Assembly: GCA_009859145.1 (NCBI GenBank)
Contig: VRVR01000022.1
Span: 248,001-312,000, forward strand
Direction of reading: 5' to 3'
DNA from: Andalucia godoyi
Lineage: Eukaryota; Discoba; Jakobea; Jakobida; Andaluciidae
Length of the DNA: 64,000 nucleotides
A model generated the notes under the pieces. The model was not told the DNA's origin, did not search any database, and saw only the letters and a list, made by a program, of their open reading frames with translations. Positions 1 to 9,746 of this stretch are shown here, in pieces. Position numbers and translations under genes: made by a program. The number at the start of each line of letters is the position of its first letter. Position 1 is the stretch's first letter.

Positions 1-520
1 TACTACTTCTTCGTTCTTTTTATTTTATTTTATGTTATTTATCACTTTGCAACTGTATATTTAGCTGGTCTGCGTTTCCCAGGCTTATTTATATATTTAT
101 CGCTGCGTTCGACAATCGCGTCACCTGTGTGCGACACTGTCATACATCAGTTCTTTCAGTTCCTTTGACTCACACACACAACACGTTGCAACAACAGCAA
201 CAAGAAAAATCAACGAGTGAAAAAAAAAATAATCAAGAAAAAAGCCTATTCTTCGCTGCGCCATTGACACTGACTTGACAGCCTTTGAATATCTTGTCTC
301 GTCGTATCCCTTCTGTTTCCATCCCCTTAGTTAGCTCCCGTTTAGAGGCGACATTTCCCCCTCGTTTTTGATTCTATTTAATTTCTATTTATTTTTTCAA
401 AAGAGACGTTTCTCTTCTCCCCTTGTATTGCGTAGCGTGGGTTTCCCTTCCACCCCTGCATATACACTCGCATTTTCCAGCATTCTGCCCGAGTAGAATC
501 TGCACTACACAAAAACTCTC
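1..520. promoter_or_regulatory. 5' flank and leader of the polyQ gene
   Basis: This non-coding stretch is rich in T and C runs, with a short CA run near 172-182 and an A-rich stretch near 221-245. I see no convincing ORF, RNA gene or transposon in it. It presumably holds the promoter and 5' UTR of the gene starting at 521, but no specific element is recognised. Confidence 0.4.
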
Positions 521-830
521 ATGAGCAACCAACTGCCTTTTGGAACAGGAAACCCCTTTGTTCCTAACTTTGCCCTTTTCCAGCAGCAGCAACCACAGCT
601 ACAATCACAGCAGCAAGTCACACCCTCAAATACACAAAATCAGTCGAATCCTGGGTTGGCGTTCCCTTCCTCTATGAGCGCTGGCCAGTTGGACTCGATG
701 CGTGCGATGGTCCAAGGTGCGTACGGCACTGGTGGATCCGGTGGCATGTCCTCCGACCAACAACAACAACAACAACAGCAGCAGCAGCAGCAACAACAAC
801 AACAACATCATCAACAACAACAACATCATC

Positions 831-862
<32 letters not shown>

Positions 863-2254
863 GATTTGTTAGCCCATGCGTTGTTGCAGCATGCAGCTGC
901 TGCAGCAGCTGCTGCGAGCGCACAAAGTGGAACAGCTGGAAACTCGAACCCAGCATTTCATCCCGCTTTAGGTCTTTTGAATCAGCCTCAGATGCAGCAA
1001 TTGGTTGCTGCAGCTGCAAAATCGCAACAAAATACTCAGCAACAGCAGCAGCAGCATCAACAGCAGCAACAACTTCAAGCGCAAGCACAGGGTCACAGTC
1101 AGCTTCATTCGCAGGCTCAGGCTCAGGCTCAGAATCCGCAAGGATCCATGGGCAATGCAATGGTCCCTGGTCTTGTGCCAGCAATGCCGACTGGTTCTGT
1201 GGGGAATCTCATGCAGCCGCTGCAAGCACAGCAGTTTTTGCAGAACCCTGCGTTAGCAGGTCTTCAGAATCTCAACATGAATCCTGCTTCGTTTCCTGAC
1301 ATGCAAGTACTTGCAGCTCTTCAGGCTGCACAGCCACATTTCAGCAAGAATCTGAATCAGAATGTTCAGCCTCCGGCGTCGATACAAGGAGGTTCTGCCA
1401 GTGCCCCGAATGTTTCGGCTCCCGTTCTGTCTTCTGCGCAGCTTGCCGCGCTATCTTCCATGAACGGCGGTCTCACGCCGCAGATTATCCAGCAGATTCA
1501 ACAGCAGCTGCAATCCCAAGCTTCAGCCGCTGTCGCGTCCGGTGCGCAGAATTCCTCTACTGCGGGCGGTAGTGGGTCAACTCCTAGTGGCAAAACTCCG
1601 ATGAACGCTGCGGTACTGGGGATGATGGGCATGAATCCTGTTGCGAATGCCGCTGCAGTCGCCGCAGCCGCAGCCGCCGCGGCGCTTCAGAATGGGAGTA
1701 CTCAGCGAGTCGCGCAAACCAATCCCACTGCTGTGTCAAGCGGCCTAGGAGCCGCAGGTCAGCCGAGCACTTCCGCACCGAACGCAGGAGTTAAACAGAA
1801 TGCAAATCGCAAAGTTTCCCCTGCTGAAATTCAGAAAGTGCAGCTGATGATCGAGCGTTGTTTACTTATGTATCTTACTCAGAATGAGACGACCGCGGCG
1901 TTGCAGTCTCAACACAGTGTTGATCCTGGTATTACCAACCTTGTGTGGTGCAAGTTGGAAGAGCAGAATCCAGAATTCTTTCGAGCATACCATCAACGAC
2001 TGAAGGTGAAGGAACAGATCAATCTGTTCAATTTCTTGATGAATCAGCAGGCCCAGATGATGCAGCAGAGAAAGGCTGGCTCTGTTGTCTTGGATTCTAT
2101 TGCTTTGGAACCCACAAGTGCGGCGACCAACCCAGCTTTGGTTTTGTCTTCTAGCTCCTCTCAGTTTCCGTCTCTTGCTGGGGCAGCGAGTTCCGGATCA
2201 TCCATGGGCCACGCTGCTCAAACAGCAAATCAAAGTGCGGGGGGACAACATGCT

Positions 2255-2285
<31 letters not shown>

Positions 2286-2543
2286 CAATGGGATCCATGT
2301 CTCCCCAGCAAGCTCAGAACCAGATGCTGATAGAGTTGCAGAAAAAGGTCTCGGCTGGGCAGGCCTCGGCGCTGCCCAGCTTGTGGCCATCTGGCACTCC
2401 GACTTCAAATCCGCAGCCCGCTCCTTTGCAGAAGTCGACGCCAGCAATATCTGGAAATGTGTCACAGAATGTCGCTTCATTCTTTCCGAGTTCTGCAAAT
2501 TTGACACCTGAACAACACCAGGCTTTGGTGCAGATGGTGCTAG

Positions 2544-2599
<56 letters not shown>

Positions 2600-2685
2600 C
2601 AACAACAACAACAGCAGCAGCAGCAGCAACAACAACAACAACAACAACAGCAGCAGCAACAACAACAACAACAACAACAACAACA

Positions 2686-2751
<66 letters not shown>

Positions 2752-3691
2752 GCAGCAACTACAACAACAGCAGATGGCTGCAAATGCACAGCAGCGATCC
2801 ATGCCAAACTTGGGGATGTCTGGCCAGTTAGTCAATAGCAGCAGTTCTTCCCAGCCGAATTTGATGAATTTCGGGCAGGGTGTTGATTTGACCAATCCCG
2901 CTTTCCGTCAAATGCTACAGGCATTTTCCGGACCAGGGGTTTCAAATTTTATGCCCACTGGCTCGACGCAGCAAGGGAGCGGGGTCCAGAATGGAATGGG
3001 CAATGCAGGAGGTGCCATGCAGTCTCATCATCAGGCACAGGCACAGGCACAGGCACAAGCACAAGCACAAGCACAAGCACAGGCACAGATGCAAATGCAA
3101 ATGCAGCAGCCGCAAAGTCAACCACATCATCACTCGCAGCCACAGTCGCAGCCACAATCCCAACAGTCTGGTTCTACGTCGAGCAGCTTTGGTAGGAATG
3201 ATCCTACGCTTACACCTTCTGGGAATAATAATGTCATGAGCGGGACGCCGTTGTCGGGGGTCAACGTTGGCAGTGACGTTTCGGCAGCCGGGATGAAAGG
3301 GAGAAAACGAGCTGCCGTTGCGGTGGTGAAGGGGGAGAAGTCTGCCAAGATTGGGAAAGATGAGAAGGGACAGAGGAGCGTTGAGCGTCGGGCGTCTATC
3401 CAGAGCACCACGTCGAACACTGGTCCTTCTGTCGGTTCTTCAAAGGGGAAGGGAGGACCAAAAGTCGCTGCCAAGAGTCAATCTGGAATTCCTCCAGTTA
3501 CTCCATCTTCCGAGTTACCGTCATTTATGGGCTCGGATGCGATGCCGTTTCATCATGACCCATCGTTTGGTAGTGCTTCCCAGCTGACAAATCGTCCCCA
3601 CAGTCCCCCGTCTTTTTCGTTGGTTCCCGATGGCAGCGCTTCCCAGGACGATTTTCCTTTGGAGCAGTTTTTCTCCTACGACAATAATTAA
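521..3691 (+). CDS. PolyQ-rich protein with a TIGR01589-like domain
   Basis: The protein has 1056 residues and is dominated by low-complexity Q, A, S and N. Its one folded-looking block is at about residues 434-510, with segments such as VQLMIERCLLMYLTQNE, NLVWCKLEEQNPEFFRAYHQ and RLKVKEQINLFNFLMNQQ. I recognise this as the TIGR01589 (A_thal_3526) domain known mainly from plants, whose pattern is an IERCL..Y..Q helix followed by VW.KLEE.N.EFF.AY..RL. An uninterrupted run of 71 glutamines lies at residues 676-746 (bases 2546-2758, mixed CAG and CAA), and shorter Q and QA runs occur elsewhere. The C-terminal part contains a basic, nuclear-localisation-like segment (KGRKRAAVAVVKGEKSAK). A nuclear regulatory role is plausible but inferred. 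The gene converges on STN1. Confidence 0.75.
2546..2758 (+). repeat. 71-codon CAG/CAA polyglutamine tract
   Basis: An uninterrupted glutamine-coding tract in frame in the gene at 521-3691. CAG and CAA are mixed in short blocks instead of forming a pure CAG array. Mixed codons usually stabilise such a tract against slippage while keeping the protein run, which suggests the length is under protein-level selection or has recombined by unequal exchange. Confidence 0.95.
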
Positions 3692-4151
3692 CAAGCAATG
3701 ATCCGTGTTCAACGTTGTTCTCCTCCACGCATCGTGTCTTTTTTTTTTCTTTGCACCAGGAGCTCCATCCATCTCGATTTGCCGCGTCAAACATCCGAAA
3801 GTCACTGGAATCCCCGTTCGCTGTTCTGCTGTCTCTTCCCGCCTCGTTTTGCCCAATCCTTAAGCGCGTTGTGTTTGTTCCATTTCTTTTTCTTCTTTTA
3901 TTGGTTTCTTTTGTATCTGTAACATTTGTAGGTTTTTGTTTTTGTATTTTTTGTATGCATGTTCCTTGCAGGAGGGGGTTTTTCCATGTCCACTCTGGGA
4001 TATCTTTGTGTATGCGCATGTGGGAGTTTTGCGTTTGGGGGATAGAAGAGGAGGATGTACCTTTTGTATTGTATGATTAAATTTCCCGCAGACGTTGAAT
4101 CCGGTGCTTGTTATGGAGATGTTCCAAGAAGCGTACAGAATGAACCCTTGA
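3692..4151. other. Convergent 3' region, T-rich
   Basis: This stretch separates the stop of the polyQ gene from the stop of STN1. It is T-rich on the + strand with several oligo-T runs, as expected for the 3' UTRs of two convergent genes. I see no additional gene in it. Confidence 0.4.
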
Positions 4152-5243
4152 CTACACCAATTTGTATTTGTGGTGATCCGCCTCGTAAATGGCGCCTTCG
4201 GCCTCCAAATATGCCAAGGCCTGTTGAATCTTTGGAATGGGCAAGTGCGCGAGAAATGGAAACATGGTTCGCAGTCCCGGCAGGATGCTTATGCTGGAAA
4301 ACGCCTGCTCACCCGCTCGCTGCTGCATGTAGACACGCACGAAATTGCCCAGCAAAGGAATCCGCAGAACCTCGTATGTATTCGGATCGTGCATTCTAAG
4401 ATCACCGCGTCCATAGAGTGTTTCAACTGCCTTTTGCAGAACACTATGCGTCTGTGACTGCTTCACGCCAAGCTCCACTGCATGCTTGTTGAATCCTACA
4501 CACAGATCCGCAGGAAGCTCGTTGAGCAATAAAAACTCAACATCCCGATGCGCATCCAAGTACTGCGACAAGTACGCGGAATGCGGATCCGTCGCTGCTC
4601 CTGCTGCCACCATCGTCAATGGCGGTGCCGGTGTCAACGCCGGTGCTGCCGGTGCTGGAGCTGCAGATGACGATGACGATGCCGATGCTAAAGACGCTGT
4701 CGCCAGCGCGGTTGCATCGCACTTTGCTGGCCGCACGAATCCAGGTCTGCACAAGCTGGGAGCAATATCAGGTGGCGGACGAGAATATACCGTCCTGAAC
4801 AAATGTACGCATTCAAGTACGAACAATGAAACGTCGTTCAGGTCGTCGCTCTTGACGATTTGCTCCACCGACACCTGTTTCGAAGATCCATACACGGATA
4901 TTCTGCCAAAGACATGCACAAGTTCGCCGAGCGCAACAGGCGAGACGCGCGCGTCGCTCGATCCTTTGTTGCTCGACCACATTGTGCATCCAATCACTGC
5001 GGACCCGTCGTCAATGCTGAAAGAAAACCGAGCATCTTGCCAGTGTCCAGGAGTCGAAACGACGAATCCAAGCAAATGACACGACAGGATCGGTCGCCTG
5101 CATAAAGAAAAGTAGCCAGATGCAGAGCCTGGATGCGGAGCTAGTGCATGGACATCCCGGATCAGCAGCTTCACACCGGCTTGAAACAGCGGATCCAATC
5201 CAAAGTAGTATTCACTTTGATAATTCCCACATGTAGTTTCCAT
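4152..5243 (-). CDS. STN1: CST complex subunit STN1
   Basis: The 363-residue protein is a homologue of STN1 (OBFC1), which with CTC1 and TEN1 binds telomeric single-stranded DNA and helps DNA polymerase alpha-primase fill in the C strand. The N-terminus has the family pattern: a Y-[FW]-G-L-D-P-[LV]-F segment, then KLLIRDV, then P-I-L-x(3)-L-L-G, a strand pattern FSIDDGSAVIGCTMW, and G-x(3)-H-V-F-G-R-I-S-V-Y. Together these span the OB fold at about residues 10-165. A serine/alanine/proline linker at about 175-215 leads to a C-terminal part (about 220-363) with helical segments like the winged-helix domains of STN1. RPA2 shares this architecture, but the GLDP motif and the C-terminal region favour STN1. 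The ATG is clean, and the gene lies head-to-tail with uS9m. Confidence 0.85.
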   Translation of the reverse strand: METTCGNYQSEYYFGLDPLFQAGVKLLIRDVHALAPHPGSASGYFSLCRRPILSCHLLGFVVSTPGHWQDARFSFSIDDGSAVIGCTMWSSNKGSSDARVSPVALGELVHVFGRISVYGSSKQVSVEQIVKSDDLNDVSLFVLECVHLFRTVYSRPPPDIAPSLCRPGFVRPAKCDATALATASLASASSSSSAAPAPAAPALTPAPPLTMVAAGAATDPHSAYLSQYLDAHRDVEFLLLNELPADLCVGFNKHAVELGVKQSQTHSVLQKAVETLYGRGDLRMHDPNTYEVLRIPLLGNFVRVYMQQRAGEQAFSSISILPGLRTMFPFLAHLPIPKIQQALAYLEAEGAIYEADHHKYKLV

Positions 5244-5755
5244 TTCTTCTGCGTTCCGTTGGCAACAATTGAACTGTTTTCATCGTGTTCTATTTCGTTT
5301 TCATCATCATCTTCTGACAAAAAAACGCTTGAAACCCCAGCGTTGGGGGGGAATGGCTTTTTCCCAATCCGGTTAGAACTAAATAAAAAAGAAATCTCTC
5401 TCTCTTCCACGATTCCACGCTTTTGTTTTTCGTTCTTATTTCGTCTTGTGTGCCCGGGTCCTCGATCCTCCATCCTCGATTCCAAACCCTCAGTCCACTA
5501 CCCAAGCTCGGTAACAAATGTAGCGAGCAAGCGCTGGGTTAGAAAAATCGATTAGCGACACAGTGGTACTACTACTACTATTCATGCATCGTTTTCCCGT
5601 AATAAGTACTTTACGTTTGAATTCGTGGGACGGCAGCGTTACACACAATCTATTTGGAAAGCAGGAGAGGAGGAAGAAGAAAAATGACCATGTCCACCGC
5701 CAAACCGGACACACACACACACACACAGAGAAACACAAAACCGCCCAAATGGGGC
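5244..5755. other. Spacer between uS9m and STN1
   Basis: Both flanking genes are on the minus strand, so this should hold the 3' UTR of uS9m and the promoter and 5' UTR of STN1. It contains a short CA microsatellite near 5709-5727 and pyrimidine-rich tracts. No further gene is evident. Confidence 0.35.
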
Positions 5756-6625
5756 TCATCGTTTGACCCACTGGAATCTCTTTCTTGCCTTTGCCTGACC
5801 GGGTTTCTTCCGTTCAACAACTCGGGGGTCTCTGCTGAGAAGTCCGTCCTGCTTGAGCAAAGCACGGTTGTCTTCCTTCAGACCCTGGAGTGCTCGTGCG
5901 ATTCCCAGTCGGAGTGCACCGGCCTGTCCGGAAAGGCCTCCGCCATGCACCGTAGCCCAAACGGCAACTTTCCCCAAGGAATCTGTGGCAAGAAGTGGTA
6001 GCAGCGCCTGGGACCGCTGTTCAAGCCCTGAGAAATAGTCCACCAATCGCTTGTTATTCACAAACAAGGCCACTCCAGAGGTTTCCATTGCAGCGCGCAT
6101 CTTTTGAAACGACGTACGGTTCTCCAAGACCTGCATGCGCGTGCTTGCCGTACCACTCTCATTGCTCGTCGAAGAAGATGCATAGAGATGGGCGGGAGAG
6201 ACCCACACGCGAGCAACAGCATCTTTGCGACGACCTGTGGCATACACTCTTCCAAACTCGTCCTTCTGGAAACAGACTGCCGCAGCAGCAGCATCGTCTC
6301 CTCGCTGACCCGCCCCTGCTGCAGACTCGGTCAATGACGAATCTTCAAGAAGAGCCTTGTCAAGAGCTGCACGGTCAAACACCCCTGCATCCGGATGCAG
6401 AAATGCATTCGCAGCAAGCGACTGCGCAACGTATGGAGACTCGGGAAACATCCGGCTCGTTATCGACCGTGCAGACTGGTACCATGGCTGTTTTGGAATG
6501 TCAGAAAGAGGAATCGACGGCGCAGCAGAAGCTGAAGCTGAAGCAGATGATGATGATGATGATGATGATGACGACGATGATAGCGTAGACGAGAACAATC
6601 GAGTGAATGCAAATCGACGAATCAT
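5756..6625 (-). CDS. MRPS9: Mitochondrial small ribosomal subunit protein uS9m
   Basis: The 289-residue protein belongs to the uS9 family. The first 25 or so residues (MIRRFAFTRLFSSTLSS) are basic, hydroxylated and free of acidic residues, as in a mitochondrial presequence, and are followed by a serine/alanine run. The conserved domain starts near residue 120 with the YATGRRKDAVARVWV motif. It continues with a GG.SGQAGALRLGIARAL segment and ends RDPRVVERKKPGQAKARKRFQWVKR-like, the classic uS9 C-terminal tail that reaches the ribosomal P site. The presequence and the roughly 120-residue N-terminal extension make the mitochondrial form much more likely than the cytosolic one. The gene is divergent from the ABC ATPase gene. 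Confidence 0.9.
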   Translation of the reverse strand: MIRRFAFTRLFSSTLSSSSSSSSSSSSASASASAAPSIPLSDIPKQPWYQSARSITSRMFPESPYVAQSLAANAFLHPDAGVFDRAALDKALLEDSSLTESAAGAGQRGDDAAAAAVCFQKDEFGRVYATGRRKDAVARVWVSPAHLYASSSTSNESGTASTRMQVLENRTSFQKMRAAMETSGVALFVNNKRLVDYFSGLEQRSQALLPLLATDSLGKVAVWATVHGGGLSGQAGALRLGIARALQGLKEDNRALLKQDGLLSRDPRVVERKKPGQAKARKRFQWVKR

Positions 6626-7154
6626 TCTTGTTTCTTATTGTAACAAACGTCTATCTCTTTCTTTCCCCCCCTTTTTTTGTTGCCTTTATATCAGTGTTGT
6701 TGAATAAGCCGGAAAAAGCACACAGTACACGACAGCACCGACAATGGTGAGGATAATGGCGATGCAGCTGTCAACGATATGCAGTTGAAAAAAAAAAACC
6801 GCCAAAAATGCCAAATATATATATATATATATATAATATAAAATTAAATTAAAAAACAATAGTAAACCAATCCATAAACTCGCAATGAAATGAGCAAAAG
6901 ACGAGAGGCGCACAAAGACCTAACCCTTTCCAACCCTCAATTGTTGCTGTCCTCTTGTCGTCGTGATACTTATGAAAACAATGAGAAACTCCGAAAAGTG
7001 CCGAATCCGAGTTGACTTTTCCAAAGCCTTTTTCACGTTTCGTTTCGTTTCGTTTCGTTTCGTTTCGTTTCGTTTTTTTTTTTTTTTGGATTTTGTTCTG
7101 CAGAGGAGGACTTAAGAACAGGTTCGGGGGTGTGGCGACAGAAAAGCAAATACG
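6626..7154. promoter_or_regulatory. Divergent intergenic region with simple repeats
   Basis: This region lies between the divergent uS9m and ABC genes and should contain both promoters. It holds an alternating AT run at about 6815-6836 and eight CGTTT units at 7036-7075 followed by a T run. No separate gene is supported. Confidence 0.4.
7036..7075 (+). repeat. (CGTTT)8 pentanucleotide microsatellite
   Basis: Eight perfect CGTTT units in tandem run directly into a T homopolymer. They lie about 80 bases upstream of the ABC ATPase ATG, probably in its promoter or leader. Confidence 0.9.
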
Positions 7155-8321
7155 ATGTACACGAGTGCGTCACCTTCGACGGACACCGATTCCGAGAGAT
7201 CCACAAGACCGCTTCATGTGGAAGAAGATGGAGTTGAGCTCCAAGTGCGATCATCCTCTTCCACGAACCGCAACTCGTCGTCCTCGTCCTCGTCCTCATC
7301 ATCGTCGTCGTCTGGCCTGGTTTCGAATGGCCGTAACCGGTACGTAACGACTGATTTTTCCATTGGGTCGTCCTCGAAGCAGAATGGGAGAGCGAATGGA
7401 AAAGGACCAAGGTCACGGAAAAACGACGAAGAATCGCATGCGCCACCCGTGTCATTTGCCGTGGAGCCTCCGATTGCAAAAATACTCGGGGAGGCTGTGG
7501 TTACTGTGCTCAAGGTATGCAAAACGTACCAGCTTCCGTCTGCGAAGAAGGATGCGAAACAGAAGAAAAAGGATAAGGAAGATGGAGCGGAGTCCGCGAG
7601 TGCAAGGGGGGTTGTTGCACTTCATGACATTACACTGTCTCCGAAATCGGAGTTTTACTCGATTCGAAGAGGCGAGTTCATTATGATTCGAGGCCCGTCA
7701 GGCGGCGGAAAAACGACGTTGCTGAATATACTTGGAACGATTGACAGGCCTTCTTCGGGAGAGCTTTACTTGCTTGGCGACCACGTGACGTCTGCATCGA
7801 CAGATTCGTTTCTTGCAGATCTGCGGCTGCGCAGGATAGGATTTGTGTTCCAGACGTTCAATCTAATTGCGACGATGAGCGCGTTTGAGAACGTGTGCCT
7901 GCCGATGACGCTTGCCGGGAAGTTGAAGGAAAAGGAATACAAGCTAAGGGCAAAGGAGCTGCTGCGGCTCGTGGGGCTTGGAGACCGAATGAACCATTTG
8001 CCAAGCGAGCTGTCGGGTGGCGAGCAGCAACGGACGACGATTGCCAGAGCGTTGGCAAATGAACCAGAGATTCTGCTTCTCGACGAGCCGACAGGAGACT
8101 TGGACACCCGAAACACTGTCGATGTCATGAACTTGCTCCTCGACATCAACCTCACCAATGGCACAACAATGGTCATGGTGACCCACAACCCAGACTTGGA
8201 ATGCTACGCGGACCGCATTCTGTATGTCAAGGACGGTACATTTGAAAAACAGGCCATCAATCTCGTCCAATCCCGCCTTGATTTTGACCAGTACGTATCC
8301 TTGTTGCACACTGAGAAATAG
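7155..8321 (+). CDS. LolD/MacB-like ABC transporter ATPase
   Basis: The 388-residue protein is a single stand-alone ABC nucleotide-binding domain with a disordered, serine-rich N-terminus of about 95 residues. Visible motifs are Walker A GPSGGGKT (residues 180-187), a Q-loop in FVFQTFNLIATMSAFENV, signature LSGGEQQR (from residue 286), Walker B ILLLDEPTGDLD (from 306) and the H-loop in MVMVTHNPD. The TFNLIATMSAFENV and DEPTGDLD wording is typical of the LolD/MacB/FtsE class, which pairs with a separate permease in bacteria. No membrane segment is present, and no FtsX/LolE-type permease is encoded nearby. The partner in this organism is unknown. Confidence 0.85.
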   Translation: MYTSASPSTDTDSERSTRPLHVEEDGVELQVRSSSSTNRNSSSSSSSSSSSSSGLVSNGRNRYVTTDFSIGSSSKQNGRANGKGPRSRKNDEESHAPPVSFAVEPPIAKILGEAVVTVLKVCKTYQLPSAKKDAKQKKKDKEDGAESASARGVVALHDITLSPKSEFYSIRRGEFIMIRGPSGGGKTTLLNILGTIDRPSSGELYLLGDHVTSASTDSFLADLRLRRIGFVFQTFNLIATMSAFENVCLPMTLAGKLKEKEYKLRAKELLRLVGLGDRMNHLPSELSGGEQQRTTIARALANEPEILLLDEPTGDLDTRNTVDVMNLLLDINLTNGTTMVMVTHNPDLECYADRILYVKDGTFEKQAINLVQSRLDFDQYVSLLHTEK

Positions 8322-8446
8322 TATGCACGTGAACCTCTCCCGTCTCTTCCTCTGCCTAGTCCTAAAACCCACAAAATGAAATTTAAATCAATAATTCAAA
8401 AACCTGGTTTTAAATAATAATCATAATACTTTTTAAAAAAAAGAAA

Positions 8447-8519
8447 CACCCATGGAGGGGATCGAACCCTCGACCCCAGGATTAGAAGTCCTGCGCTCCT
8501 TCCACTGAGCTACACGGGC
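8447..8519 (-). tRNA. tRNA-Arg (anticodon UCU)
   Basis: A 73-nt cloverleaf can be folded by eye on the minus strand: acceptor GCCCGTG with CATGGGT, D stem GCTC/GAGC, anticodon stem CAGGA/TCCTG with loop CTTCTAA, and T stem GAGGG/CCCTC with loop TTCGATC. The anticodon TCT sits at 8484-8486 and reads AGA. The acceptor stem contains two G-U pairs (1-72 and 5-68). A run of T residues immediately 3' on the minus strand is a good RNA polymerase III terminator. No intron is present and CCA is not encoded. Confidence 0.93.
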
Positions 8520-8973
8520 AACCGTTGGTAAAATGCGCCGATATTAGATAATGTAAACACACAAACACCCATCGTCCCGCAATACCAATTCGAGTGCTTT
8601 TGGAAACATGTTTTTGCTTTCAATGCTGTCTTGTATTTCTCTTCTTTCCCACAGTCTTCTTTCAGTCATTATTGTTCCGGGATTGATACGCCTACTCTTG
8701 CTCGGCCCTCCTATTTATCATCGCTGTTAGCACTGTAAGCGTTTGGATCCTCCACTTTTTTGTTTGTGTTTTGTACTGAATTTCGCTCCTGGTCTTGTGT
8801 TTGGACCCGGTGATATACGTTTTGCCTACATTCGGGTTGTTTATTACTATTATTATTATAATAATAATTATTATTATTCAGTTCCACTGCTAGGGGTTTT
8901 CATCGACCACTCTTCATCCAGATAAGGAGTTTGATTATAGCAGGGCTTTGTGAAGGCGAGGGAAGAAGAAAGA
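8520..8973. other. Spacer upstream of ORMDL
   Basis: This stretch holds an ATT/ATA-rich run near 8841-8880 and pyrimidine tracts. It presumably contains the promoter and leader of ORMDL and the upstream flank of the tRNA. No convincing coding segment was seen. Confidence 0.35.
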
Positions 8974-9462
8974 ATGACGAAACGCAGTGATTCCTACGAT
9001 TATGTAGACGAAGAGCTTGATTTGAACCCGAATTGCGCATGGATCCACTCCAAGGTGTTTTGGACAATGTACGTGTTTCTCATTTTTGCGTCTCGTGCGA
9101 TGCTTGCGAGTGTGAATGCGCCTCCGGGACACGCCTGGACCATTGTTGTGTTTTCGCATGCGGCGGTTACCTTTGTGCTGTTCCACTGGCTCAAGGGGAA
9201 TCCATTGGACGACTGGACGGGCGCACAGGGAAAGTTCCACAAGCTTACCTGGTGGGAGCAGCTCCAGTACGGACGTGTCTACACTCCCACTAAAAAGTTC
9301 CTGACGCTCATTCCAGTCGCCCTTTTCTTCTGCGCCGCCTATCACTTGCACGAAAATGACGTCTTTTTGCTCGTCCTGAACGCTATCGTAAGCTTCATAC
9401 TCGTCCTTGCAAAGCTTCCTGCCATGCACAAGGTCAGAATCATGGACATCAACAAGGGATAA
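8974..9462 (+). CDS. ORMDL: ORMDL family regulator of sphingolipid synthesis
   Basis: ORM/ORMDL proteins are four-helix ER membrane proteins that bind serine palmitoyltransferase and restrain sphingolipid synthesis. The 162-residue product matches across its length: a short N-terminal tail ending in an NPN-type motif, hydrophobic helices, FHWLKGNPLDDWTGAQGKF, the highly conserved WWEQLQYGR then TPTKKFLTLIPV, and a C-terminus KLPAMHKVRIMDINKG. The ATG at 8974 is chosen because the frame opens upstream only with a non-ATG codon. The extended N-terminal tail (SDSYDYVDEELD) could carry regulatory phosphosites, as in yeast Orm proteins, but that is inference. Confidence 0.92.
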   Translation: MTKRSDSYDYVDEELDLNPNCAWIHSKVFWTMYVFLIFASRAMLASVNAPPGHAWTIVVFSHAAVTFVLFHWLKGNPLDDWTGAQGKFHKLTWWEQLQYGRVYTPTKKFLTLIPVALFFCAAYHLHENDVFLLVLNAIVSFILVLAKLPAMHKVRIMDINKG

Positions 9463-9746
9463 ACTGTCCACAGTCTCCACAGTCTCCGCAGTCTCCACGT
9501 CGGCGCCGTTCGTCAAGAAAGAAGAAGAAAGGGGAAAAAAAGAAAACACAAAACCAACAAATCATCTTCGGATTTATCGACTGTAAAAACCACCATGCAC
9601 TACAACTGGCGATATTGTTTCGTCAACTTGAGTCTGCCCTCTCCAGCTCGCGGGAGAAAAAAGCTTTCTTAGAATTTTTCTAAAAGTACATATTTTCATA
9701 CGACTTTGAAGAATTGAAAGATAGAAATTTACAGGTTTTCATTTCG

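Noticed and set aside
2151-2895. Antisense frames encoding polyC, polyL, polyV or polyA
   Set aside because: They are complements of the CAG/CAA tract in the polyQ gene and have no independent support.
4152-5243. Assignment to RPA2 instead of STN1
   Set aside because: The GLDP-F and LIRDV start and the spacing of the OB-fold strands fit STN1 better. No phosphorylated RPA2 N-terminus is present.
7036-7075. CRISPR-like array of short repeats
   Set aside because: The CGTTT units are contiguous with no spacers, so this is a microsatellite.
8743-8925. 60-codon frame starting at ATG upstream of ORMDL
   Set aside because: It is mostly a Y/N-rich translation of an ATT repeat, without similarity to known proteins.
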